Shown here one piece after another: positions 7,372-17,222 of a stretch of DNA of 64,000 nt (position 1 is its first letter; every line of letters starts with the position of its first letter). Origin of the DNA: CAVVXN01 sp963772585 (lineage in GTDB: Bacteria > Planctomycetota > PLA2 > JAEUHO01). A program made the translations under genes and the position numbers. The DNA is taken from contig CAVYXV010000010.1 of NCBI GenBank assembly GCA_963772585.1, positions 434,001 to 498,000 on the forward strand. The letters run 5' to 3'. Under the pieces are notes generated by a model, which did not search any database, was not told where the DNA came from, and saw only the letters and a list, made by a program, of their open reading frames with translations.

Positions 7372-9210
7372 TCAGTCGCGGCGTTGCTGGAGGCGCTCGC
7401 GGATCCGGCGGGCGCGGTGCTCTCCGATGCCGGGGAGGCCGGCGAGGTCCTCGAAGCTCGCGGCCTCGATGCCCGCCAGCGAGCCGAACCGCTCCAGGAG
7501 CATGCGCTTGCGGGCCTCGCCGATGCCCGGGACGTCGTCGAGGACGCTGCCGACCAGCGCGATGGATCGGCGTTTCTTCTGGTAGCGGCCGGCGAAGCGG
7601 TGGGCCTCGTCCCGCGCGCGGACGAGGATCCTCAGGCCCGGATGCTCGCGCGGGAGCACCAACGGCTCGCCGCGGCCCGGCAGGACGAGACGCTCGTCCT
7701 CGACGCCCTTGCGAGGCCGGGCCTTCGCCATGCCCACCATCGGGATCCGCGGCAGGTCGAGCGCGGCGAGCGCCGCGCGCGCGGCCTTTAGCTGTCCCCG
7801 GCCGCCGTCGATCAGCACGAGGTCGGGGAGTTCGCCGAGGACGGCGCCGCGCGCGAAGCGACGGCGGATCGCCTCGCCCATCCCGGCGTAGTCGTCGCCG
7901 CCGGGCGCCTCCCGGATCCGGAAGTGGCGGTAGGCGGACGGGTCGGGCACGCCGCCGAGCAGCACGGACATCGCGGCGACGGGCTCCTGGCCCCCGAGGT
8001 GCGAGAGGTCGTAGCCCTCGATCCGCTCCGGCGACACGTCGAGGGCGAGGGCCTCCTGGAGCGTCGCGAGCGCCGCCTGCGCCGCGCGCGCGCGGGCGGA
8101 GTGCTCCTCCAGCGCCTCGCGCGCGTGGCGCTCCGCCATCTCCACGAGCTCCTTGTCGCCGCCGCGGTGGGGGCGCCGGACGACCACCGGTCCGCCCCGG
8201 GCCTCGGCGAGCACCTCCTCGAGCCCGCCGCGGTCCACGGGCTCCTCGGCGACGAGGACCTCGGGCGGGACGATCTTTCCCTCCGGATAGAACTGCGCGA
8301 GGAAGGCCGTCACGACCTCCTTGCGGCCCAGCGTGGTGCGTTGCGGGAGGGCGCGCGTGGCGACGACGTGGCCGTCGCGCACGAACACGACGCCCACCAT
8401 CGCCGTGCCGCCCGCCGAACTCACGGCGACGACGTCGCGGTCCCGCCCGTCGGCGCGGACCACCTGCTGCCGTTCCCGGGCGGCCTCCAGCGCCTGGAGG
8501 CGGTCGCGGTAGAGGGCGGCCTGCTCGAAGCGCATCGCCTTGGAGGCATGCTCCATGTCCTCACGGAGCCGCGCCACCGCGCCGTCGTCGCGGCCGCGCA
8601 GGAGCTGGATCGCCTCCTCCACGAGGCGGCCGTACGCCTCGGACGAGATCTTCCCGACGCAGGGGGCCGAGCAGCGGCCGATCTGGTGATAGAGGCACGG
8701 TCTCGTCCGTTCCTCGAGCTCGCGGTCGGAGCAGGATCGGAGGGGGAAGAGCGTCCGAAGCGTGCGGAGCGTGCGGCGGATCGCCTTCGCGCTGGCGAAC
8801 GGCCCGAAGTAGCGGGCGCCGTCCTTCTTGATACGACGCGTCAGTTGGAGCCGCGGGAAGGGATGGTCCCGGTCGATCCGCACGAGCAGGTACGACTTGT
8901 CGTCCTTCAGCCGGAGGTTGTACGGCGGCCTCTCCTTCTTGATCAGCGTGTTCTCGAGCAGCAGCGCCTCCTCCGGCGTCCGCGTGGTCACGGTCTCCAC
9001 GTCGCGGGCCCGGCGGAGGAGCAGGTGCACGAGGGGGCGCTGGTCGCCGCCGCGGACGTAGGTCGAGACGCGGGCACGGAGGTTCGACGCCTTGCCCACG
9101 TAGAGCACGCGGTCCGTCTCGTCCCGGAAGAGGTAGACCCCGGGGCCCGTCGGCAGGCGGCGGACGCGCTCCCGGAGCCCGGCGAGGTGCGGTAGGGAAG
9201 GAGGTTCCAC
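7372..9210 (-). CDS. uvrC: Excinuclease ABC subunit C (UvrC)
   Basis: 612 aa, the normal length. UvrC makes both incisions around bulky DNA lesions after UvrA/UvrB loading. The N-terminal GIY-YIG nuclease shows GVYLFRDE and VLYVGKASNLRARV (residues about 20-50). RPCLYHQIGRCSAPCVG holds the cysteines of the UvrC iron-sulfur/Cys motif. A UVR helical hairpin for UvrB contact follows at about 200-235. The RNase-H-like endonuclease domain shows EGYDLSHLGGQEPVA and LVLIDGGRGQL. Two helix-hairpin-helix motifs end the protein (VLDDVPGIGEARK, AGLPGIGEHRA). It starts with GTG at 9210, 7 nt after TACGAT, without a clear ribosome binding site. Confidence 0.97.
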   Translation of the reverse strand: MEPPSLPHLAGLRERVRRLPTGPGVYLFRDETDRVLYVGKASNLRARVSTYVRGGDQRPLVHLLLRRARDVETVTTRTPEEALLLENTLIKKERPPYNLRLKDDKSYLLVRIDRDHPFPRLQLTRRIKKDGARYFGPFASAKAIRRTLRTLRTLFPLRSCSDRELEERTRPCLYHQIGRCSAPCVGKISSEAYGRLVEEAIQLLRGRDDGAVARLREDMEHASKAMRFEQAALYRDRLQALEAARERQQVVRADGRDRDVVAVSSAGGTAMVGVVFVRDGHVVATRALPQRTTLGRKEVVTAFLAQFYPEGKIVPPEVLVAEEPVDRGGLEEVLAEARGGPVVVRRPHRGGDKELVEMAERHAREALEEHSARARAAQAALATLQEALALDVSPERIEGYDLSHLGGQEPVAAMSVLLGGVPDPSAYRHFRIREAPGGDDYAGMGEAIRRRFARGAVLGELPDLVLIDGGRGQLKAARAALAALDLPRIPMVGMAKARPRKGVEDERLVLPGRGEPLVLPREHPGLRILVRARDEAHRFAGRYQKKRRSIALVGSVLDDVPGIGEARKRMLLERFGSLAGIEAASFEDLAGLPGIGEHRARRIRERLQQRRD

Positions 9211-9217
9211 CGCCCGA

Positions 9218-9223
9218 ATCGTA
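9218..9223 (-). promoter_or_regulatory. -10-like element TACGAT of uvrC
   Basis: Minus-strand TACGAT is followed by 7 nt and the GTG start of uvrC. It sits between the fsa-uvrC hairpin and the start codon, so uvrC can be transcribed independently of the upstream aldolase gene, probably as a leaderless mRNA. Confidence 0.4.
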
Positions 9224-9224
9224 C

Positions 9225-9248
9225 CGGGGGGGCGAGCCGGGCCCCCCG
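9225..9248 (-). terminator. GC hairpin between the transaldolase-like gene and uvrC
   Basis: CGGGGGG (9225-9231) pairs with CCCCCCG (9242-9248) around a 10-nt loop. It lies after the stop of the aldolase gene (9268) and before uvrC. There is no U-tract, so termination strength is uncertain. Confidence 0.45.
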
Positions 9249-9267
9249 AGCGGCGATCGACCCCCGA

Positions 9268-9945
9268 TCAGACCCGGGCGGCCGCCGCCTTCGACGAGAC
9301 GCTCTCCTGGTGGGCCGCCCAGTCGGAGAGGAACGCCTCGAGCCCCGCGTCCGTGAGATCGTGCCGGACCATCTGGTCGAGGACCTTCGGCGGCACGGTG
9401 CAGATGTCGGCGCCGAGGAGGGCCGCCTCGCGGACGTGCAGGGCGCTCCGCACGCTCGCGACGAGGACCTGGGTGCGGACGGGGTAGTTCGCGTAGATCT
9501 GGACGATCTCCTCGATCAGGTCCATGCCCCGCACGCCGCGGTCGTCCAGGCGACCGATGAAGGGGCTGACCATCGTCGCGCCGGCCTTCGCGGCGAGCAG
9601 GGCCTGCGTGGCGGAGAAGCAGAGCGTGACGTTCGTCGGGATCTCCTTCTCCGCGAGGCGCCGCGTGGCCTGGAGGCCCTCCGGGACGAGGGGGACCTTG
9701 ATCACCACGTTCGGGTGGATGCCCGACAGCGTGACCCCCTGCTCCACCATGCCGTCCGGGTCCAGCGCGGTGACCTCCGCCGAGACGGGGCCGTCCACGA
9801 TCCCGCAGATCTCCTCCACCACCTCCTCGAAGACGCGGCCCGCCTTGCGGATCAGCGACGGATTCGTGGTGACGCCGTCCACCACGCCCCAGGCGGCGTA
9901 CTTGCGGATCTGTTCCACGTCCGCGGTGTCGAGGAAGATCTTCAT
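9268..9945 (-). CDS. Transaldolase-like / fructose-6-phosphate aldolase (short transaldolase family)
   Basis: 225 aa, matching the compact transaldolase/FSA subfamily. It starts MKIFLDTADVEQI, the family N-terminus with the active-site Asp region, and has DGVTTNPSLIRKAG. Lys83 in NVVIKVPLVPEG is the Schiff-base lysine; NVTLCFSATQALLAAKAGA follows as the conserved strand-turn. The enzyme transfers or cleaves dihydroxyacetone units in the non-oxidative pentose phosphate pathway or sugar metabolism. The ATG at 9945 has GGGAG 6 nt upstream. Whether it works as a transaldolase or as a fructose-6-phosphate aldolase cannot be told from these motifs alone. Confidence 0.93.
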   Translation of the reverse strand: MKIFLDTADVEQIRKYAAWGVVDGVTTNPSLIRKAGRVFEEVVEEICGIVDGPVSAEVTALDPDGMVEQGVTLSGIHPNVVIKVPLVPEGLQATRRLAEKEIPTNVTLCFSATQALLAAKAGATMVSPFIGRLDDRGVRGMDLIEEIVQIYANYPVRTQVLVASVRSALHVREAALLGADICTVPPKVLDQMVRHDLTDAGLEAFLSDWAAHQESVSSKAAAARV

Positions 9946-10036
9946 GTCGGCTCCCAGCGGTGGGGCGGGGGCGCCCGGGGCGCCGAGACCGCCGGGCCCA
10001 AGGGTACGGGCGGCGGCGACGGGGGGGAGAGAGGAC

Positions 10037-10936
10037 TCAGCCGCGCGGGTGGCAGCGGCGGTGGATCGCCTTCAATCGCTCGCTCTCGACGTGCGTGTAG
10101 ACCTGGGTGGTCGCGACGCTCGCGTGTCCCAGCATCTCCTGGACCGCCCGCAGGTCCGCCCCGCCCTCCAGGAGGTGGGTGGCGAAGGAGTGGCGGAGGA
10201 CGTGCGGGGAGATCCGCCCGTCGAGCCCCGCGACCGCCGCGCGCTGGCGGATCAGGCGGAAGACGCGGTGCCGGTCCAAGGGGCGGCCCCCCCGGGAGAG
10301 GAAGACACGGTCCGACGTGTTGCGGTCCAGCGCCGGCCGTCCCGCATCCAGCCACGCGCGGAGCGCCTCGCGGGCCGGCCCGCCGAGCGGGACCCATCGC
10401 TCCTTGCGGCCCTTGCCGAAGCAGCGCACGAGCCCCCTGTCGAGATCGAGGTCCTCGTGCCGCCACGAGCACGCTTCCTCGACGCGCGCCCCGGTCGCGT
10501 ACAGGGCCTCCAGCAGGGCGCGGTCCCGGAGGTTCAGCGTGCCGTGCGCGGGGATGGATGCGAGCAGCCGCTCGACGCTGGGACGCGAGAGGACCTTCGG
10601 CAACGGCGCCGGCCGGCGTCCCGAAGCGAGGCCCGCCGTCGGATCCTGCTCCAGCGCTCCCAGCGAGCGCGCGAACGCCAGGAACCCACGCATGGCCGCG
10701 AGCCGCCGCGCCGTGGAGGACGGCGCCGCCCCCGCGTCCCGTTCCGCGCTCAGCCACGCGTAGAGGGCCTCCTTGGTGATGCGGGCCAACTCGCGCCGCG
10801 TGGCCCCCACGGCCGTCAGGATCTGACGGACGTCCCGCTCGTAGGCGGCGAGCGTGTTCGGGCTGAGGCCGCGCTCCACCCGCAGGTGGTCCAGCCACGC
10901 CGCGAGCATGTCGGCCGGAGTGCGCCGTCGTTGCAT
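10037..10936 (-). CDS. Tyrosine recombinase XerC/XerD
   Basis: 299 aa from ATG 10936, typical for chromosome-dimer-resolving Xer recombinases. An N-terminal SAM-like core-binding domain (WLDHLRVERGLSPNTLAAYERD, about residues 14-35) is followed by the catalytic domain. The full set of active residues is visible: Arg151 (TGARVEE), Lys175 (FGKGRKERWV), His245 and Arg248 (SPHVLRHSFATH), His271 (MLGHASV) and the nucleophile Tyr280 (TQVYTHV). XerC and XerD cannot be separated by eye. No attachment site, integron or phage gene is nearby, so a housekeeping role is favoured. It is divergent from the dksA-like gene. Confidence 0.92.
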   Translation of the reverse strand: MQRRRTPADMLAAWLDHLRVERGLSPNTLAAYERDVRQILTAVGATRRELARITKEALYAWLSAERDAGAAPSSTARRLAAMRGFLAFARSLGALEQDPTAGLASGRRPAPLPKVLSRPSVERLLASIPAHGTLNLRDRALLEALYATGARVEEACSWRHEDLDLDRGLVRCFGKGRKERWVPLGGPAREALRAWLDAGRPALDRNTSDRVFLSRGGRPLDRHRVFRLIRQRAAVAGLDGRISPHVLRHSFATHLLEGGADLRAVQEMLGHASVATTQVYTHVESERLKAIHRRCHPRG

Positions 10937-11076
10937 GCCTCGCGAATGCCTCCCTGGGACCTCCTTCCCTTCTACCCCGACCCGGGCCCGCACCCCCGTC
11001 CCGGCCGGCCGCAAGCGCTTTCCCGGCCGCGAGTTCCGGGCCCTGACCGCCGATTGACCGCCCAGGGGGCCACGGG

Positions 11077-11082
11077 TATGCT
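11077..11082 (+). promoter_or_regulatory. -10-like element TATGCT upstream of the dksA-lspA-pyrD unit
   Basis: TATGCT lies 28 nt before the ATG at 11111, leaving a leader of about 20 nt that contains GGGGAGA as ribosome binding site. No convincing -35 box is visible. Confidence 0.35.
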
Positions 11083-11110
11083 CCCGCGCCTTCCGTCCCG
11101 GGGAGACCCC

Positions 11111-11605
11111 ATGCCGCCGCGCAAGAAGGAACCGGAACCCACCAGGTCCGGGCCCGTCCGATCCAGGGTCAAGAAGCCCAAGGGCGGCCCCACGAAGACG
11201 GATCTGAAGCGCTACCGGGCCCTCCTGATCGGCCTCAGGACGCGTCTCGTCCAGAGCAGCCGGAACCTCGCCGACGAGGCCCTCAAGGGCAGCGGCCAGG
11301 ACTACTCCATCGAGCACATGGCCGACCACGGGACCGACAACTTCGACCAGTCCTTCACCCTCTCGCTCCTGGAAGGCGAGACGGAGATCCTGCGCGAGAT
11401 CGACGACGCCATCGCCAAGATCGACGGCGAGGGCGAGCTTCCCTTCGGGCTCTGCGAGAACTGCGCGGAGGCGCAGCCGCCGGAGGGATCCGCCCATCGG
11501 TGCCCCACGTGCCCCTGGATCGCCAAGGGGCGGCTCGACGCCGTCCCCTACGCACGCCTCTGCGTGGCGCAGAAGGAGATCGAGGAGGAAGCGGGCGGGA
11601 TGTGA
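11111..11605 (+). CDS. DksA/TraR-family zinc-finger protein (variant cysteine pattern)
   Basis: 164 aa. A basic N-terminus (residues 1-32, rich in K/R/P) is followed by a helical region (about 33-105) and a C-terminal zinc-finger segment. Family members bind RNA polymerase through the secondary channel or act as related regulators. The expected CxxC...CxxC is altered: Cys115/Cys118 (CENC), then an insertion carrying Cys131/Cys134 (CPTC), then Cys151 in ARLCVAQK, where the usual second Cys of the last pair is replaced by Gln. GGGGAGA precedes the ATG. The stop overlaps the GTG of lspA, a dksA-lspA coupling also known in Planctomycetota. Confidence 0.82.
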   Translation: MPPRKKEPEPTRSGPVRSRVKKPKGGPTKTDLKRYRALLIGLRTRLVQSSRNLADEALKGSGQDYSIEHMADHGTDNFDQSFTLSLLEGETEILREIDDAIAKIDGEGELPFGLCENCAEAQPPEGSAHRCPTCPWIAKGRLDAVPYARLCVAQKEIEEEAGGM

Positions 11606-12141
11606 GCGACGTCGAGAACTCCCCGGCACGCCGCCCCGTCGTGCGGCTGAAGATCCTGGCGTTCGCGGTCCTGGTCGGCGGCGTCGTCCTCGACCTCGTC
11701 ACGAAGGCGTGGATGGCGCGCCTCCTCGACATGGACCCCTCGCCCGGGGCCGGCCCCTTCCGGCGCATCGACGTCATTCCCGGCTTCTTCGCGCTGGAGG
11801 GCACCTACAACGAGGGGGTCACCTTCGGCCTCTTCCCCGGCCACACGGACCCCATCCTGATCTTCACGGCGATCGCCACCGTGGCGCTTCTCGTGTGGCT
11901 CCTGGCCACGAAGCGCCGGAGCGTCCTGCTCCACCTCGCCCTGGGCATGGTCCTCGCGGGGGCCATCGGGAACCTCTACGACCGCCTCCAGTGGGCCAAG
12001 GTGCGCGACTTCCTGCTCTTCTACGTGAAGGACAGGAAGTGGCCCAACTTCAACGTCGCCGACAGCATGATCGTGGTGGGGGTGATCCTCATCCTGCTCC
12101 TGGAGCTGTTCTTCTCGCCCAAGCGGCCCGCCCGGGAGTAG
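11602..12141 (+). CDS. lspA: Prolipoprotein signal peptidase (signal peptidase II)
   Basis: 179 aa from GTG 11602, which overlaps the previous stop (GTGA). This inner-membrane aspartyl protease removes signal peptides from lipidated prolipoproteins. Four hydrophobic segments are visible (about residues 18-33, 85-102, 110-124 and 155-171). The catalytic dyad is present: Asp127 in GNLYDRL and Asp154 in FNVADS. The TYNEGVTFGLF motif (usually N-x-G-x-A/T-F-G) is also in place. At least four lipoprotein precursors in this window (19811, 27691, 50349, 52552) are likely substrates. pyrD follows 14 bp downstream. Confidence 0.96.
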   Translation: MSDVENSPARRPVVRLKILAFAVLVGGVVLDLVTKAWMARLLDMDPSPGAGPFRRIDVIPGFFALEGTYNEGVTFGLFPGHTDPILIFTAIATVALLVWLLATKRRSVLLHLALGMVLAGAIGNLYDRLQWAKVRDFLLFYVKDRKWPNFNVADSMIVVGVILILLLELFFSPKRPARE

Positions 12142-12155
12142 AACCGGGGCCGCGC

Positions 12156-13094
12156 ATGGACATCGAAGCGGCCGCCGTGGACCTCTCCGTCCGGATCGGA
12201 TCCCTGGAGCTCGCCAATCCCGTGGGGACGGCGTCCGGGACGTACGGGAAGGGGCTCGAGTTCCGATCCTTCTACGACGTCTCCCGCCTCGGCTTCGTGG
12301 TGGTCAAGACGATCACCCGGGAACCGCGCGCGGGCAATCCGCCGCCCCGCCTCGCCGAGACACGCGGCGGCCTGCTGAACTCGATCGGCCTCCCCAACCC
12401 CGGCATCGAGGCCTACTGCGCCGAGGTCCTGCCCACGCTGAGGACGCTGGGCGCACCGCTCGTCATCAACATCGCGGGCCACGACGCGCCGGCATTCGCG
12501 GACCTGGCCCGCCGGCTCGAGCGCGAAGGAGGCATCGACGCCCTCGAGCTGAACATGTCGTGTCCGAACGTCGCGGGCGGGCTCGACTACTCGGCCTCGC
12601 CCGAGGCCGCGGGGGACGTGCTCCGCCGCGTTCGGGACGTCACCGACCGCCCGCTCATCGCGAAGCTGTCCCCCAACGTGACCGACATCCGGCCGATCGC
12701 CGAGGCCGCGGTGGAGGCCGGAGCCGACGCCGTGAGCGCCATCAACACGCTGCTCGGCATGGGGATCGACTGGCGCACGCGCAAGACGCTGCTCGGGCGC
12801 GGCGTGGGCGGTCTCTCCGGCCCGTGCATCAAGCCCGTGGCCCTGAGGATCGTGCGCGATCTGTGGCGGACCGTCCGGGTGCCCGTCGTGGGCATCGGCG
12901 GCATCGAGAACGCCGACGACGCGATGGAGTTCCTCGTCGCGGGAGCGACGGCCATCCAGGTCGGCACCGCCAACTACTACAACCCCCGCGCCGGCATCGA
13001 GATCCTGGAGGGGCTGCCCTCGCGCCTCGCGCGCCTCGGCGCGTCCTCCGTCTCGGAGATCGTCGGCACCCTCGACGATCCGCGGGACGGGTAG
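12156..13094 (+). CDS. pyrD: Dihydroorotate dehydrogenase, class 1B type
   Basis: 312 aa. It oxidises dihydroorotate to orotate in pyrimidine synthesis using FMN. The N-terminal substrate loop NPVGTASGTYGKG and FVVVKTITREPRAGNPPPR are typical of class 1. Cys136 in ELNMSCPNV is the catalytic base that separates class 1 from the membrane class 2 enzymes (Ser). GIGGIENADDAMEFLVAGATAIQVG is the FMN-phosphate binding end of the barrel. Class 1B enzymes normally pair with PyrK, which is not in this window. A strong hairpin begins directly after the stop. Confidence 0.95.
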   Translation: MDIEAAAVDLSVRIGSLELANPVGTASGTYGKGLEFRSFYDVSRLGFVVVKTITREPRAGNPPPRLAETRGGLLNSIGLPNPGIEAYCAEVLPTLRTLGAPLVINIAGHDAPAFADLARRLEREGGIDALELNMSCPNVAGGLDYSASPEAAGDVLRRVRDVTDRPLIAKLSPNVTDIRPIAEAAVEAGADAVSAINTLLGMGIDWRTRKTLLGRGVGGLSGPCIKPVALRIVRDLWRTVRVPVVGIGGIENADDAMEFLVAGATAIQVGTANYYNPRAGIEILEGLPSRLARLGASSVSEIVGTLDDPRDG

Positions 13095-13125
13095 CCGGCA
13101 CCCGCGCCTCTGGCGCGGGTGCCGG
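13095..13125 (+). terminator. Perfect 14-bp hairpin after pyrD
   Basis: CCGGCACCCGCGCC (13095-13108) and its exact complement (13112-13125) flank a TCT loop. The stem starts immediately after the pyrD stop codon. No T-tract follows, so it may act as a Rho-independent-like pause or a 3'-end stabiliser. Confidence 0.65.
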
Positions 13126-13183
13126 TGCTGGCGCCGCCTGGGTCGGGTGCTACTTTGAGCCGTTCCTCGCGGAACCCGCCTTC

Positions 13184-15782
<2,599 letters not shown>

Positions 15783-15788
15783 GTCCCC

Positions 15789-17222
15789 GTGAACCCGTCG
15801 TTGGCCGCCCGCGCGCTCGGTCCCTCGCCCGCGAACCTGCGCCACTGGGCCATGGACGCGCTCTACGGCGCCCTCACGGTCGTGCTGAGTCCCTACGCCT
15901 TGGGGCGGGTGCTCCTCCAGGAGAAGACGCGCGCCCGCTGGCGCGTCTACCTGCGCGACATCGCCGAGCGCTTCCGCCGCCGGCGACCGCGGCGAAGCGA
16001 CGCGCCCTGCGTGTGGGTCCACGGCGTGTCCGTGGGGGAGGTGAAGGCGGCGGCGCGACTGGTCGAGGCGATGGAGCGGCTCGTGCCCGGGCTCGAGGCC
16101 GTCATCACGGTGAGCACGGACACCGCGCGGCGCGTGGCGAAGGACCTGTACGCCGACCGCCGGATCGACTTCTACCCCCCGGACCTCTCCTGGGTGGTGA
16201 AGGACGCGCTGGACGCCGTCCACCCGGATCTGATCCTCCTCGTCGAGAGCGAGTTCTGGCCGAACTTCCTCACGGCCGCCGCCGCCCGGCGGATCCCCGT
16301 GGTGCTGGTCAACGGCCGGATGAGCGAGCGCTCCTGCCGTCGGTTCCGTCTCCTCCGCCCGGCGGCGGGGCGGGTCCTGGCGGCGCTCCGCCTCGTCTGC
16401 GTCCAGCTCGAGACCTACGCCGAGCGCTTCGCGTCCGTCGGCGTCGATGCCGCACGGATCCACGTCACCGGCAACATGAAGTTCGACAACATCCCGATCC
16501 GCGTCGAGGACCCGCGCCGCGAGGCCTTCCGTCGCCTCGTCGGCGACTCGCCGGAGAGGGCGTGGGTCGTCGCCGGGAGCACGCACCCCACGGAGGAACG
16601 CGCCCTCGCCGCCATCGAGCGCCGGCTGCGGGAGCGGGGGCTCTCGCCGCGACTGATCGTCGCCCCCCGCCACCCGGCGCGCGCCGACGCCGTCGAGGCC
16701 GACATGCGCCGCGAAGGGCTGGAGGTCGTCCGGAGGAGCGCTCTCGTGGCGAACGCGCCGCCCCCGCCGGATGCCGTGATCCTCCTCGACACGGTGGGCG
16801 AACTCGAGATCGTCTACGCGCTCGCCCGGGTGGTCTTCGTGGGGGGAACGCTCGTCCGGCACGGCGGGCAGAACGTGATGGAGCCCGCCAGCCTGGCCCG
16901 CCCGGTGGTCATCGGTCCGTCCTTCCAGAATTTCCGCGGCGAGGTCGAGATGCTCCTCCACGCCGACGGGCTCGCGGTGGTCCCGGACGCGGCGGGGGTG
17001 GAGCGGACCCTGGTCACCTGGCTCGAGGACCCGGAGGCGGCCCGCGCGCTGGGGCAGCGGGGCTACGAGGCCATCGCCGCGAGCAAGGGCGCGACCGAAG
17101 CGACGACGCGCGTGCTCGGGCCCCTCCTCGACGAGACGCTCCGCGCTACTCGTCGCCGCCGGCGGGCAACGCCATCTCGACGGACGCGCGCTGATTCGCC
17201 CGGACCTCGACCGCGCCGGTGA
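15789..17222 (+). CDS. waaA: 3-deoxy-D-manno-octulosonic acid (KDO) transferase
   Basis: 477 aa from GTG 15789; an ATG at 15852 (MDALYGALTVV) is an alternative closer to the usual N-terminus. The enzyme adds KDO to lipid A at the inner membrane. Visible family features are an N-terminal hydrophobic anchor, the WVHGVSVGEVKAA segment with the conserved glutamate, YPPDLSWVVKDAL, LVESEFWPNF, VNGRMSERS, GNMKFDN and VVFVGGTLVRHGGQN followed by the EPA box. The C-terminus is an Arg-rich tail that overlaps the convergent gene by 77 bp. It implies lipopolysaccharide in the outer membrane. Confidence 0.93.
   Translation: MNPSLAARALGPSPANLRHWAMDALYGALTVVLSPYALGRVLLQEKTRARWRVYLRDIAERFRRRRPRRSDAPCVWVHGVSVGEVKAAARLVEAMERLVPGLEAVITVSTDTARRVAKDLYADRRIDFYPPDLSWVVKDALDAVHPDLILLVESEFWPNFLTAAAARRIPVVLVNGRMSERSCRRFRLLRPAAGRVLAALRLVCVQLETYAERFASVGVDAARIHVTGNMKFDNIPIRVEDPRREAFRRLVGDSPERAWVVAGSTHPTEERALAAIERRLRERGLSPRLIVAPRHPARADAVEADMRREGLEVVRRSALVANAPPPPDAVILLDTVGELEIVYALARVVFVGGTLVRHGGQNVMEPASLARPVVIGPSFQNFRGEVEMLLHADGLAVVPDAAGVERTLVTWLEDPEAARALGQRGYEAIAASKGATEATTRVLGPLLDETLRATRRRRRATPSRRTRADSPGPRPRR

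Noticed and set aside
10037..10936. Integrase of a genomic island
   Set aside because: Length and motifs fit a housekeeping Xer protein; no attachment repeats, tRNA or phage genes flank it.
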